A stretch of DNA of 41,436 nt from Microgenomates group bacterium Gr01-1014_7 (GTDB taxonomy: Bacteria > Patescibacteriota > Microgenomatia > Daviesbacterales > UBA10151), in the NCBI GenBank assembly GCA_007376405.1, contig VMGD01000010.1:1-41436 (forward strand), read 5' to 3'. Positions 26,360 through 37,178 of this stretch are shown in pieces; position 1 is the first letter of the stretch; every line of letters starts with the position of its first letter. Under the pieces are notes generated by a model that worked only from the letters and a program-made list of their open reading frames with translations, ran no database searches and was not told where the DNA came from. The translations under genes were made by a program, and so were the position numbers.

Positions 26360-26920
26360 TTACTCTGTTTTTCCTGTAAGGAGGGCATCAATAATATCGT
26401 GCGGCAAAGTTGCCGCATTAAGTAATGCTTTTCTAACCAAAGACCCTGCTTCACTGCTTATTTCATCTGCTGCTTTTAATATTCCCATAACCGCACCCTT
26501 TGCCAGGGTACCCGTATCTTCTCCAACGTCTCCCGCTGCTTCAATAGCTCCTGTTACTGCAGATACTGCTGCCTCCCCTACATCCCCGCCTACCTCTGAA
26601 ACTGTTTTAACCACTGTTGATGCAGCCTCACCTGCTGCTTCAGTTGTATCAACCCCCACCTCTTTTGCGCCGTCAACAACTCCTCTTACCAAACCTACCA
26701 CTCCATCTGTTACAGATACTCCCGCTGTTGAGATAGCCTCCACCCCTCCAGTAATAACATCCGTTATTGCTTGAGTACCGCTTTCAGTAACAGTTCCTAC
26801 GCCCTGAACCGCTTTCACCACATTATCTTTAGCCACATTTTGTGCTGTAGAAACAACACCTCCTGCTCCGGAAATAAGTGAGGTAAGTGTATTCTTAACA
26901 CTATTTGTTAAATCAGACAT
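26360..26920 (-). CDS. Ala/Gly/Val-rich repetitive protein
   Basis: 186 aa of degenerate 11-12-residue repeats (VTGAIEAAGDVGEDTG..., GVEAISTAGVSVTDGV...). Confidence 0.6.
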   Translation of the reverse strand: MSDLTNSVKNTLTSLISGAGGVVSTAQNVAKDNVVKAVQGVGTVTESGTQAITDVITGGVEAISTAGVSVTDGVVGLVRGVVDGAKEVGVDTTEAAGEAASTVVKTVSEVGGDVGEAAVSAVTGAIEAAGDVGEDTGTLAKGAVMGILKAADEISSEAGSLVRKALLNAATLPHDIIDALLTGKTE

Positions 26921-26978
26921 AACTACAGCTTAAAACAAAACATTGAAATTTGTCAAGTACTCCAATATACTAAACTGA

Positions 26979-27866
26979 ATGGATAAGACAGGAAGCGCTC
27001 TTTTAGTCCCAATCAATTTAGGGATCATTGGTTATGGTTTTGTGGGGCAGGCTGTTGCCAATGGGTTTAATGTGGCATCGGCCGGCAAAGATACTATCCG
27101 CTATTATGACAAATTTAAAGATACTGCCCCCCTTGAAGAGGTAATTAAAAAATCCGAATTTATTTTCATCTGTCTTCCCACTCCAATGAAGGAGGACGAG
27201 GAAGGAATTGACCTCTCAATAATAAATGACAGTATGAAAGAGGTCACCAAGTTTACTAACGGTACAGATAAAATTATAGTTATTAAATCAACAGTTATTC
27301 CGGGTACCACTACCAGTCTGGAAAAAGAGTATCCAAAATCTCAGTTTGCTTTTAACCCGGAATTTTTAACAGAGGCCAATTTTCTGGAAGACTTTTTAAA
27401 TGCTGACAGGACCGTGATTGGAGCCAACAATGATTTAGTTTCCAGAAGAGTGGCAGTAATCTATAGGCAAAGATTTCCTAAAACTACTATCTATCAGACA
27501 GACCCGACCACTGCCGAGACAGTAAAATATTTTTCCAATGCCTTTTTATCTCTTAAGGTCACCTTTGCCAATTTTTTCTATGACTACTGCCAGAAAATAG
27601 GCATTAAATATGAGGAGGTTAAAAAAATGGCAGCCAAAGACCCCCGCATTAGGGATGCGCATTTGGAAGTTACCACCATGAGGGGCTTTGGGGGGAAATG
27701 TTTCCCTAAGGATTTAGTAGCTTTGATAGGGGAGTTTAAAAAAGCAGGAGTTGATGTGTCTTTACTGGAAACTATGTGGAAATACAACAAAAAAATCCGC
27801 AAAATTCATGACTGGGACGAAATCCCCTTTGCAGTCGGCTCAAACCCCAAAGGAAAAATAATTTAG
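26979..27866 (+). CDS. UDP-glucose/GDP-mannose dehydrogenase family protein (short form)
   Basis: LGIIGYGFVGQAVANGF Rossmann motif; AFNPEFLTEANFLEDFLNADRTVIG; GGKCFPKDLVAL active-site Cys motif. Confidence 0.85.
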   Translation: MDKTGSALLVPINLGIIGYGFVGQAVANGFNVASAGKDTIRYYDKFKDTAPLEEVIKKSEFIFICLPTPMKEDEEGIDLSIINDSMKEVTKFTNGTDKIIVIKSTVIPGTTTSLEKEYPKSQFAFNPEFLTEANFLEDFLNADRTVIGANNDLVSRRVAVIYRQRFPKTTIYQTDPTTAETVKYFSNAFLSLKVTFANFFYDYCQKIGIKYEEVKKMAAKDPRIRDAHLEVTTMRGFGGKCFPKDLVALIGEFKKAGVDVSLLETMWKYNKKIRKIHDWDEIPFAVGSNPKGKII

Positions 27867-27869
27867 TCG

Positions 27870-28340
27870 ATGAGCTTACTTGAAAGAAAATTTACAGCAT
27901 ATTCAGGAACGGTATTGGAAAATTTTAGAGACTGTGTTGAGATTGAGGGCGGCCAGATTTTTTATGGAAAAATTGATGACAGGTTTGAATTTACTCGGGG
28001 AGTTTACTACACACCAAAAATGGCTGTTGCCTGTTACTGGGCTTTACATCAAATATCGGAAATAAGAATAAGAAGGTGGAGAGAAGATTCTTCGATCTAT
28101 TTAAGTTCCGTACCTGTCCCGATACCAGTAATTTTATGTGGTGAATTAAGTATCTGGAGAAGATTTCCTGTTGTCGATCCGGGATATATAGACCGTTTTC
28201 CGGTTAATTCTATGTTTGTATTAAGAGATGATATAGATTTGTCAAAAACCCTTTTATCGCCATTAGACCCTAATGTAACTAACTTTTTTCAGCCTGCTGA
28301 TCCAAAACTTTACTTACAAGAACTTTCTCAAGCCAAATGA
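27870..28340 (+). CDS. Hypothetical protein
   Basis: 156-aa ORF directly after the dehydrogenase. Confidence 0.5.
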   Translation: MSLLERKFTAYSGTVLENFRDCVEIEGGQIFYGKIDDRFEFTRGVYYTPKMAVACYWALHQISEIRIRRWREDSSIYLSSVPVPIPVILCGELSIWRRFPVVDPGYIDRFPVNSMFVLRDDIDLSKTLLSPLDPNVTNFFQPADPKLYLQELSQAK

Positions 28341-28447
28341 TTTTCTGTGGATTCTGGTAGCCTGTAACCTCGAAGGTTGCAACGTAAATATTTTTGATAT
28401 AGTTAATCTCTCTTGTATTTTAACAGTTATTTTCTTAGTATAGAAAC

Positions 28448-28768
28448 ATGAGTGATGAAGATGTAAAGAAGCTTTCCCAATTAATAGAAAAAGTAATTAC
28501 TCCTGTTAAGGAGATTGTTGAGATAATTAAGCATAAGGTAGAAAGAGTTGAGTTTTTACAGATTGGTTATAATAATGACATCAGAACAGTACGTGAACTC
28601 CAGTCGGTAATGAATAAAAAACTTGATAAGCTTGATGAATTAGAAGAAAGCCTGCAGGCAAATACTGCATCAGTTGTACAAATTGAAGCCATTTTAACAG
28701 GGTATGGTGACATGTACAAAATTAATAAGAGCGACGCTTTGAAACATGAAAAAAAATATCCAAGTTAG
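28448..28768 (+). CDS. Coiled-coil hypothetical protein
   Basis: 106 aa, heptad-like. Confidence 0.55.
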   Translation: MSDEDVKKLSQLIEKVITPVKEIVEIIKHKVERVEFLQIGYNNDIRTVRELQSVMNKKLDKLDELEESLQANTASVVQIEAILTGYGDMYKINKSDALKHEKKYPS

Positions 28769-28895
28769 AGCGTAAACTTGAAATTATCCCCCCACCGGAA
28801 TTAATGGTTGAATAGAAATTTATAAAGTACAATTAAAAACTTAAAAGTTTTAAATTTTAAGTTGCAGTTTTGCGTTTTGAGTTTTGATTTTTGAA

Positions 28896-29210
28896 TTACA
28901 CTCTAACTGCTTCTCTACCACTTAAATCCCGCAGATAATAAAGCTTTGATCTTCTAACTCCGGAATTCTTTTTTTTAACCTCAATTTTATCAATACTTTT
29001 AGCATCAAGCGGCCAGGTCCGCTCCACCCCTATTCCTCCAGCACCAATCTTTCTTACAGTGAAGGTTTTGTTTTCTCCCCTGCCCCGCAAAGATATTAAA
29101 ATCCCCTCAAAAACCTGAATTCTAGTTTTTTCTCCTTCCACCACTTTGGAATGAACTCTTATTGTGTCCCCAATATGAATATCCGTCTCACCATATTTTC
29201 CCGAAATCAT
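28896..29210 (-). CDS. rplS: 50S ribosomal protein L19
   Basis: [90 protein letters not shown]. Confidence 0.95.
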   Translation of the reverse strand: MISGKYGETDIHIGDTIRVHSKVVEGEKTRIQVFEGILISLRGRGENKTFTVRKIGAGGIGVERTWPLDAKSIDKIEVKKKNSGVRRSKLYYLRDLSGREAVRV

Positions 29211-29243
29211 GAAAGGAAGTGTAACATAAACAAGCTAAAATAA

Positions 29244-32200
29244 TCAACCTCGTCTGAATGCTCCATCTCCCAGAATATTTTTAATTTCTCCCTCCAGAGT
29301 TGAATCAGGGTTTATGGAAAATGGCAGAATCATTCTTCTGAGCTCATTTGATCCGTTTGGTAAAAGCAGGGTTACTTTTTCATCCCCTGGGAACTGCCGC
29401 AAGGTCCTGTTTACTCTTTGCAGGATATCCACACCCACTCCTTTGGGAACAGTAATTTCCACTCCTTCTAAATCGGTCTCATTTCTTTCAACTTTATTGG
29501 TAACAACCTTATTGGTAACAACTTTATTGGCAGAATCCTCCTCAAAAGGGGAGGTATTATCCACCACCAGAGATAAATTTTCCTCTCTTTTATCAATTCT
29601 CCCCCACATTAAAACAACTTCATCTTTAAGCAAAAAATCCCTGGACAAGGAATAAGTTTGCGGAAAAACCACACATTCAATTTCAGTTACCCCATCAGAT
29701 AACTTGACAAAAGCCATTTCGACTCTAGTCTTTTTAGTTAAAACTTTCTTCACCTCGCTGATCACTCCTCCAAGAGTTAATTTTTGTCCGATATGATCAT
29801 CGGACAAATCGGATATTTTACAGGAAACGTAATCCCCTAACCTTTGCAGCTTGGCCAGGAAAGGAGGTTCATGCAGATAAAATCCCAGCAAATCTTTTTC
29901 AAATACCAGCAGTTGTTCAAGAGGCAATTCCTCCACCTGAGGCAGGGTGATTTCAAAAGTTGAATCCTCTTCAAAAAGCATTCCCTGGCCCGACGCCTGC
30001 GATCTGACTCTTTTGTGAGATTCTTCTAAGGCTTGATCCAAAATCAAAAGCTGAGAGGACCTTTGTCCAAAAGAGTCCAGCGCTCCGGCTTTAATTAAAC
30101 TTTCCAGGGTTTTTCTGTTCACCAGCCGGGTATCAACCCTTTCGCATATATCCATCAAAGAGACAAATGGCGCGCTCTCCTCACGCGCTTTTAGAATTGA
30201 TTCAATTGCCAAAACCCCCACATTTTTAACAGCAGATAATCCAAACCGTATGCCTTGCTTTACTTTTGTCTCCACCTCCCCGCTCAAACTTCTTTCCAAA
30301 TCCTGGGCAGATAACTCTTTTAATCTCTCCATTGTAAACCCAATAAAGGATTTATTAATATCCGGAGGCAAAACTACAATGCCTAATCTTTTGCATTCTT
30401 CAATGGCCGCGGCAATTTTATCCGCATCCTCAGACTCCGCTGTCATCACTGCTGCCATAAACTCCACCGGAAAATTGGCTTTCATATAAGCTGTCTGGTA
30501 GGCAATCATGGCATAGCTGGCCGCATGAGCCTTATTAAATCCATACGCCGCAAAAGGCGCAATCAAAGCAAACAACTCCTCTGCCTTCTCCTGTTTCATG
30601 CCGTTTGTGACACACCCCTCCACAAATTTATCTTGTTGTTTGGCCATCTCGGAGGGGCTTTTTTTACCCATGGCTTTTCTGAATTTGTCCGCCTCTTCCC
30701 AGGAATAACCGGCCAGATTTATGGCAGTTAAAAGCACATCCTCCTGATAAACCAAAAGGCCGAGGGATTGTTCCATATATTCTTTCATCCGCGGATCAAA
30801 ATACTTAATTTTTGAGGGGTCGTTTTTGCGGGCAATATAATCGGGAATACTACCCATTGGCCCGGGGCGGAAAAGAGCTACCATGGCCATGATGTCAAAA
30901 ATACTGGTTGGCTTAAGCTCCTTCATATATCTGGTCATGCCTGAGCCCTCCATCTGAAAAATTCCCATTGTTTCCCCCTGGGATAAAATTTCAAAAGCCG
31001 CTTTATCATCAAGCGGCAGGTGATTTAGGTCAATATCCACCCCCTTAGTTTCTTTAACAATAGAAACTGCATGCCCCAAGATTGATAAGTTTCTTATTCC
31101 CAGAAAATCTATTTTGCTTAGCCCTACTCCGCCGTATTCTTCACTAATGGAAAACATGTCATATTGAGAAACAACTTTGTCCCCGTCAGCTTCTTTTTGG
31201 AGAGGTGTAAAGCGAGTTAGGGGTTCGGGCGCAATCACCACTCCGGCCGCGTGGACTGAGGCATGACGGACAGAGCCTTCCACCTTTTGGGCCAAATCCA
31301 AAAGAGTTTTTATCTGCTCATTGTTTCTGTAAAGTTCCGAGAGCTCCGGCACTTCTTTGATAGCATCTTTCAAGGGTTTGTGAAAGCCCTGGTGAGGTGG
31401 GGGGATAAGTTTGGCAATCCGGTCAACCTCTCCATAAGGCATACCCAGCACCCGGCCAGTATCCCGGATGGCTGCCCTTCCCATCATGGTTCCAAAAGTA
31501 ACTATGTGGGCCACTTTATCTTCCCCATATTTTTCCATAACATACTTAATAACCTCATCCCTTCTGTCATCTGCAAGATCAACATCAATATCAGGTAATG
31601 TGGGGCGGTGAACAGTCAGAAATCTTTCAAAGGGTAGTTTATAATCCAGGGGATTGGAGTTGGTCACCCCTAAACAAAACAAAATTAAAGACCCCGCAGC
31701 AGAACCTCTGGTATTGGTGATAATTCCATGTTCATGGGCAAAAGATACAAAATCATAAACCACCAGAAAATAATCCGCATACTTTTTCTTTTCAATCACC
31801 GACAGCTCATATTCCAGTCTCTCCTTTTCTTCATCGGTCATCTTTAAAACCGTCTGAGCTTTTTCAAAAGTTATTTGTCTTAAATATTCCATGGACGTTA
31901 GTCCTTCCGGTGTACTAAAAATAGGAAATGAGGCTTTGCCAAGAGGAATTTCCACATTGCATTCTTTGGCTAGTTTAACAGTATTTTCCAGGCTTTCCGG
32001 GATTTCATGGAAAAGAGCTTTCATCTCCAGGGGCGAGCGCAAATATAAATTGGGAGTGTCAATCAGGCGCAGTCTATCTATATCGGAAATAAGTTTTCCG
32101 GTTTGGACGCAAACGAGGGCATCCTGAGCATCTGCTTCTTCCTCTTTAATATAGTGATAATCATTGGTGGCAACCATTGGGACTTTGAGCTTTGGGCTCA

Positions 32201-32837
32201 AAACTTTAACAGCTTTCCAAGTCTGGTCCTGCAATTTCTCCATATTTTCCAAATCTCTTCTGACAGCCTGGTCCATTTGAGTGTTTTCCAAAAGTTTGGT
32301 GTACTCATGATTCTGCAGTTCGAAATAATAGTTTCCTTCCCCAAAAATTTCTAAATATTCTTTGGCTACCTCGGTTGCTTTTTTTAAATCCTGATCTATA
32401 GATCGAATAAATTCCCCTGCCGGACAACCGGATAAGACAATCAGACCTTCGCGGTATTCCCTAAGCAGTGCTTTATCCACCCTTGGACGGTAGTAAAAAC
32501 CTTGCAGATGAGCAATGGAAGTTAATTTCATTAAATTTAAATAACCCTGATAATTTTTGGCTAAAACTGTTAAATGATAGGGTTCAGAGTCTGCTTTTCC
32601 CTGCTTTTCACTGTGAGAGCGGCGGGCCACATACATTTCCACCCCAATAATCGGCTTTATTCCTTGGGAAATGCATTCTTTATAAAATTCTATCACTCCA
32701 TACATAACCCCGTGATCTGTTATGGCTACAGAGTCCATCCCTAAATCTTTAGTCGCTTTGACTAACTTTTGGATTTTGGATAACCCATCCAGAAGTGAGT
32801 ATTCGCTGTGACCATGAAGATGAACAAAACGGGACAT
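29244..32837 (-). CDS. dnaE: DNA polymerase III subunit alpha
   Basis: MSRFVHLHGHSEYSLLDGLSKI PHP domain; PDIDVDLADDRRDEVI; full-length 1197 aa. Confidence 0.97.
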   Translation of the reverse strand: MSRFVHLHGHSEYSLLDGLSKIQKLVKATKDLGMDSVAITDHGVMYGVIEFYKECISQGIKPIIGVEMYVARRSHSEKQGKADSEPYHLTVLAKNYQGYLNLMKLTSIAHLQGFYYRPRVDKALLREYREGLIVLSGCPAGEFIRSIDQDLKKATEVAKEYLEIFGEGNYYFELQNHEYTKLLENTQMDQAVRRDLENMEKLQDQTWKAVKVLSPKLKVPMVATNDYHYIKEEEADAQDALVCVQTGKLISDIDRLRLIDTPNLYLRSPLEMKALFHEIPESLENTVKLAKECNVEIPLGKASFPIFSTPEGLTSMEYLRQITFEKAQTVLKMTDEEKERLEYELSVIEKKKYADYFLVVYDFVSFAHEHGIITNTRGSAAGSLILFCLGVTNSNPLDYKLPFERFLTVHRPTLPDIDVDLADDRRDEVIKYVMEKYGEDKVAHIVTFGTMMGRAAIRDTGRVLGMPYGEVDRIAKLIPPPHQGFHKPLKDAIKEVPELSELYRNNEQIKTLLDLAQKVEGSVRHASVHAAGVVIAPEPLTRFTPLQKEADGDKVVSQYDMFSISEEYGGVGLSKIDFLGIRNLSILGHAVSIVKETKGVDIDLNHLPLDDKAAFEILSQGETMGIFQMEGSGMTRYMKELKPTSIFDIMAMVALFRPGPMGSIPDYIARKNDPSKIKYFDPRMKEYMEQSLGLLVYQEDVLLTAINLAGYSWEEADKFRKAMGKKSPSEMAKQQDKFVEGCVTNGMKQEKAEELFALIAPFAAYGFNKAHAASYAMIAYQTAYMKANFPVEFMAAVMTAESEDADKIAAAIEECKRLGIVVLPPDINKSFIGFTMERLKELSAQDLERSLSGEVETKVKQGIRFGLSAVKNVGVLAIESILKAREESAPFVSLMDICERVDTRLVNRKTLESLIKAGALDSFGQRSSQLLILDQALEESHKRVRSQASGQGMLFEEDSTFEITLPQVEELPLEQLLVFEKDLLGFYLHEPPFLAKLQRLGDYVSCKISDLSDDHIGQKLTLGGVISEVKKVLTKKTRVEMAFVKLSDGVTEIECVVFPQTYSLSRDFLLKDEVVLMWGRIDKREENLSLVVDNTSPFEEDSANKVVTNKVVTNKVERNETDLEGVEITVPKGVGVDILQRVNRTLRQFPGDEKVTLLLPNGSNELRRMILPFSINPDSTLEGEIKNILGDGAFRRG
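29494..29530. repeat. 15-bp tandem repeat inside dnaE
   Basis: ttattggtaacaac[c/t] x2 plus partial third unit; encodes NKVVTNKVVTNKV. Confidence 0.85.
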
Positions 32838-32873
32838 AGCGGCTATATTATACCCGCCCCTGTGCTTACTATT

Positions 32874-33137
32874 TCAAGAGGGCAAAACGCGGCGTTGCGA
32901 GGTTGGTTGTTGTTCCAGCTGATCTACATATGCCAGATGCATGCCCAATTTGTCTATTCTCTCGGTTAATTTTTCATCAACCCGATTTATCATTCCCTCT
33001 AACTTTTTATCAAGTTTATCAATTTTGGCAAGTATCTCCTGTCTAAAAACACTTTGTCCGTTAATTATGGCCCGAAGCATTTTCTTGGTGTCATCCATGA
33101 TAAAGAAATTATACATTGATAAATATGCTGTTTTCAA
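32874..33137 (-). CDS. Coiled-coil hypothetical protein
   Basis: 87 aa, KIDKLDKKLEGMINRVDEKLTERIDKLG. Confidence 0.5.
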   Translation of the reverse strand: MKTAYLSMYNFFIMDDTKKMLRAIINGQSVFRQEILAKIDKLDKKLEGMINRVDEKLTERIDKLGMHLAYVDQLEQQPTSQRRVLPS

Positions 33138-33237
33138 CTGCCAAAAGATAGATGTTATTTTTCAACCTGGGAGGTTGACTAGATAGACATTCCTCTTAAT
33201 AAACGTCTGTGGTCTGCTACTGAAAGAGACGTACGTT

Positions 33238-33918
33238 CTAGATAGTCAAAAGGTTAAGCATCTTTAAGGTTGGCTCAGGACACTCCATGTCTTCTCTGAA
33301 AATTGTGTAAAGCGGATTGTATGGTTTTGGTAGCCTCGGTATCCCGAGAATTCTTGGTTTTGCAGCTACTGCATTAATCTCAAACACCAATAGTCTTGTT
33401 AAATCCTGATGAGCAATAAGAATGTTATACGGTTCTTTTCGTAAACTCCATTCTAAACCTTCTCTTGTTACTCGATTTTCTTGACTTAACCAAACTGCGT
33501 TTCTAAATTGATTCATAGTTTCTGCTGCGCTTTCAATAGTCACAGGGTCAAATAAAAGTGCATCTAAACCAAAAGGTTCACAAATTTCCGCCAGAGTACT
33601 ACTCCAGACAGCTATTTCTCGATGAGGAAGTTTGCTGGCCCTTAGAATTGCTCCCTCTGATTCTAAGATTTTCAGAATAGCTAGCTTGGCATGAACAACT
33701 AGCTGTTCTCTCTCTTGATCTTTTGTCAAACCACGAGAATTGTAAATGTCATGTCTTTTGAGGAACTCGCTTTTTAAAAGCACATCTACAAAAGTTGGCC
33801 CACAAATAAATTCCTGGGTGGCCATATGTGAGAGTGAACGTCTGTTGCGAGCTTGCTCATCCTCTCCAGCTTTCGCAATAATTTCATATGCTCTTATACT
33901 AATAGGATCTTCTGTCAT
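33238..33918 (-). CDS. Hypothetical protein
   Basis: 226-aa ORF, good coding character. Confidence 0.55.
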   Translation of the reverse strand: MTEDPISIRAYEIIAKAGEDEQARNRRSLSHMATQEFICGPTFVDVLLKSEFLKRHDIYNSRGLTKDQEREQLVVHAKLAILKILESEGAILRASKLPHREIAVWSSTLAEICEPFGLDALLFDPVTIESAAETMNQFRNAVWLSQENRVTREGLEWSLRKEPYNILIAHQDLTRLLVFEINAVAAKPRILGIPRLPKPYNPLYTIFREDMECPEPTLKMLNLLTI

Positions 33919-33982
33919 TTTAATAATTAATCAAGGGCATTATAGGATATATTATTTACCCAGTCAAGTTTGAAAGTTTTCT

Positions 33983-34008
33983 GACAAATTTTTTAACCCA
34001 AATTTGTC
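33983..34008. promoter_or_regulatory. Inverted repeat GACAAATTT-N8-AAATTTGTC in a divergent promoter region
   Basis: 9-bp perfect arms between divergent ORFs. Confidence 0.5.
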
Positions 34009-34038
34009 AAGGAGTTTTTAATCTGATAAACTCCTTTT

Positions 34039-34494
34039 ATGGTTGAAGCAAGACCGGAATTAGGTTTAATAGCTCAAGAAGTTTTAAATAGAAATAGAAG
34101 TAGGGGGATTTATAAGAATTTATCAGAAGAACAAAGATTAAACCTAATCGGTCATTTAACTGATGTACTTGAGTGTTTATGCGGGCAGTGCCATGGGGAC
34201 TGGAGCCATCTAAGATGGGATACGGTTGAGAAAACTGTATGTGTAACTGGCTCATTCGATACATTACCGGAGGCATTAGCACTTCAGGTTGCTTTTAGAG
34301 AAACAGCTTCAGATGCCGGTATCCGTAGGACTCGCGCAAAACAAGTTGCAGATACTTGTTTAAAAACTTCGCTTTACATGCTGCAATATGAAGTTAATAC
34401 AATGGCTGAGTTAAGGGCCAAGCACAAAGTTCAAAGAGAAGCTCTGGTTGTATCAGGCCAAGGGACGTCACCTTACTTTAAAAGCTGGAAATAA
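34039..34494 (+). CDS. Hypothetical protein
   Basis: 151-aa ORF; 3' end overlaps gatB 3' end. Confidence 0.55.
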   Translation: MVEARPELGLIAQEVLNRNRSRGIYKNLSEEQRLNLIGHLTDVLECLCGQCHGDWSHLRWDTVEKTVCVTGSFDTLPEALALQVAFRETASDAGIRRTRAKQVADTCLKTSLYMLQYEVNTMAELRAKHKVQREALVVSGQGTSPYFKSWK

Positions 34495-35790
34495 TCCCCT
34501 CTTTAAAAGTTTCGTCAAAATTTTTCTCGCTTTTTCTGCATCTGCTTTACCAGCAGTTTTTTTCATAACTGCTCCTATTAAAACCTGCAGCGCATTTTCC
34601 TTACCGGATTTAAAATCCGCCACTGCTTTTGGATTCTCATCAATGGCCTCTTTGACTAATTTACCTAATTCCCCTTCATCGGCAATAATCCCGGAAGTTT
34701 TGCCTGCTACTTGCGCAATTACTTCTTCAGAGGATACTTTGTTTATATCGATTTTCTTGTTAATAATATAATTGGCAATCTGAATTGGATCAACCTTTCC
34801 CGGCTTTACTGTTTTTTCAAAATAATCAGCTATCTCTTTTGTTTCTGTCAAAATAACAGCCTGTGATTTATTTAACTGGTATTCTTTTTGAAATCTTGCC
34901 AGCTTTTCATCAGGCAATTCAGGAATCCGATTTCTGATATCAGATATCTGATCTTCCGTGAAACGGATGGGAGGCAGATCCGGTTCCGGAAAATATCTGT
35001 AATCATGTGCTTCTTCTTTGCTTCTTTGAGAAACAGTAATATTTTTCTCATCATTCCACCCTCTTGTTTCCTGTTCTGGCATATCTCCCCTATCTAAAAT
35101 TTCCGTTTGCCTTTTTATTTCATACTCTATAGCCTTTCCCACAAATCTGAATGAATTAATGTTCTTAACTTCTACTTTGTATTTGGGTAGTTCATTTGTC
35201 ATTTTGAGCGAGATATTGGGTTCTAAACGCATGTCGCCTTTTTCCATATCCGCATTGGAAACTCCCAGAAATCTTACAATCTGTTGCAGTTTTTTAAGAT
35301 ATTCCACCACTTCTATTGAGGATTCAAAATCAGGTTCTGTAACTATCTCGACTAAAGGCACACCTGAACGGTTAAAATCTATTAAAGACTCGTTGCCTAC
35401 ATGCGTTAATTTCCCCGTATCCTCCTCCATATGAACCCTTCTGATTCTAATTTTTTTACCATTGCTTAATGTAATAAAACCATTTATGCAAAGGGGCTGG
35501 TCATACTGGCTAATCTGATACCCCTTTGGGAGATCTGGATAAAAATAATTTTTCCTGTCAAATTTACTAAACAGGGGAGTGGTGCAATTTAGCGCAAGTC
35601 CTATCATCACACACCATTCAATAGCTTTTTTATTTGGAACAGGCAAAGCTCCCGGAAGCCCCAGACATACCGGGCATGTGTGGGTATTGGGTTCTTTTCC
35701 AAAATAGTCAGCAGAGCACCCGCAAAACATTTTGGATTTGGTTTTTAGTTCCACATGAACCTCAAGTCCGATAACTGGAGTGTAGTTCAT
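34468..35790 (-). CDS. gatB: Asp/Glu-tRNA amidotransferase subunit B
   Basis: [51 protein letters not shown]. Confidence 0.96.
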   Translation of the reverse strand: MNYTPVIGLEVHVELKTKSKMFCGCSADYFGKEPNTHTCPVCLGLPGALPVPNKKAIEWCVMIGLALNCTTPLFSKFDRKNYFYPDLPKGYQISQYDQPLCINGFITLSNGKKIRIRRVHMEEDTGKLTHVGNESLIDFNRSGVPLVEIVTEPDFESSIEVVEYLKKLQQIVRFLGVSNADMEKGDMRLEPNISLKMTNELPKYKVEVKNINSFRFVGKAIEYEIKRQTEILDRGDMPEQETRGWNDEKNITVSQRSKEEAHDYRYFPEPDLPPIRFTEDQISDIRNRIPELPDEKLARFQKEYQLNKSQAVILTETKEIADYFEKTVKPGKVDPIQIANYIINKKIDINKVSSEEVIAQVAGKTSGIIADEGELGKLVKEAIDENPKAVADFKSGKENALQVLIGAVMKKTAGKADAEKARKILTKLLKRGLFPAFKVR

Positions 35791-37178
35791 AACTTAGGCT
35801 TCTCCTTTCTCCAATCTGTATTTATCTGATATTGATGTGCAACATTTAAAATCAAAGTTTCGGCGAGTTGAGGACCAATGACCTGAAATCCAACCGGTAA
35901 ACCCTCTTTAGAAAATCCGCAGGGCACATTGATTCCTGGAAGCCCGGCTATAGATGACGGTTCAACTAAAGCATCTGCCATTTCCCCAAACATTGGATTA
36001 TCTTTACTGGCACCGAGTGGTAGAGCTGTTGTGGGATTGGTTGGTGCAATAATTATATCTACTTCTTTAAATGCCCGAATAAAATCTTCCACTATCACAG
36101 TCCTTACCTTTTGGGCTTTATTGTAATACTGGTCCCAGTATCCGGCAGACAGAGCATAAGTCCCCAGCATAATTCTCCTTTTGGCTTCCTCTCCAAAATT
36201 CTCCCTTGTGGAACCGTACCTTATCCCGTCATATCTTGCCAAATTGGAAGATACTTCCGCCCTTTGCAAAATAGTATAAACAGCTATGGCATATTCGGGT
36301 TTAAAAAGTTTAATCTTTATTATTTTTGCTCCAAGTTTCTCCAACAATTTTAAAGCGTCTTCTACTCTTGCTCTTACTTGCTCCGTAACTCCATCAAAGT
36401 ATTCATCGGGAACCCCAATTTTCAATCCGGTTATTTTTTTGTCTAAATCTTTTAGGTAATCTTGCGGGGAATTTGGCAGAGTGGTAGCATCCAAGCTATC
36501 TTTCCCTGCCAGTATCTGCAAAATTATAGCTGCATCCTCTACTGTTTTAGTTATGGGACCGGGGGAGTCAAGTGATGATGCCATTGCTACAACTCCGTAT
36601 CTGCTAACACGCCCATAGGTGGGTTTAAGCCCCACCACTCCACACCAGTCAGCAGGCTGTCTGATGGATCCGGCTGTTTCAGATCCAATTGCTGCAATGA
36701 TTTCATCAGCTGCCACAGATGCGGCAGCTCCACCCGATGAGCCTCCGGGTAAATGCTCTATATTCCAGGGATTTCTGGTTGTTCCAAAGTCCGATGTTTC
36801 AGTGGAAGATCCATGTGCCCAGGCATCCAGATTGGTTTTACCGATGATTACAGCTCCTGCAGCTTTTAATTTAGCCACCACTGTTGCATCATAAGGAGGA
36901 ATAAAATCTTTCAACACATTGCTGGAGGCGGTAGTGCGCAATCCTACAGTGCAAAAATTATCTTTTATGGAAATCGGTATTCCCCGGAGAGGTAAATTCT
37001 CGTCTTTGGCATAGTTTATAGCCTCATCACAAACAGTAACAAAAGCATGGATCTTTGGCTCAACTGCCTTTATTCTATCCAGGCAGGATTTAATTAATTC
37101 TGCGGAAGAAAAGCTTTTATTCTTTAACCCATCTCTGGCTTTTTTAATTGTCAACTCGTATAAGTTATTCATTGTCAA
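35787..37178 (-). CDS. gatA: Asp/Glu-tRNA amidotransferase subunit A
   Basis: [49 protein letters not shown]. Confidence 0.96.
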   Translation of the reverse strand: MTMNNLYELTIKKARDGLKNKSFSSAELIKSCLDRIKAVEPKIHAFVTVCDEAINYAKDENLPLRGIPISIKDNFCTVGLRTTASSNVLKDFIPPYDATVVAKLKAAGAVIIGKTNLDAWAHGSSTETSDFGTTRNPWNIEHLPGGSSGGAAASVAADEIIAAIGSETAGSIRQPADWCGVVGLKPTYGRVSRYGVVAMASSLDSPGPITKTVEDAAIILQILAGKDSLDATTLPNSPQDYLKDLDKKITGLKIGVPDEYFDGVTEQVRARVEDALKLLEKLGAKIIKIKLFKPEYAIAVYTILQRAEVSSNLARYDGIRYGSTRENFGEEAKRRIMLGTYALSAGYWDQYYNKAQKVRTVIVEDFIRAFKEVDIIIAPTNPTTALPLGASKDNPMFGEMADALVEPSSIAGLPGINVPCGFSKEGLPVGFQVIGPQLAETLILNVAHQYQINTDWRKEKPKL

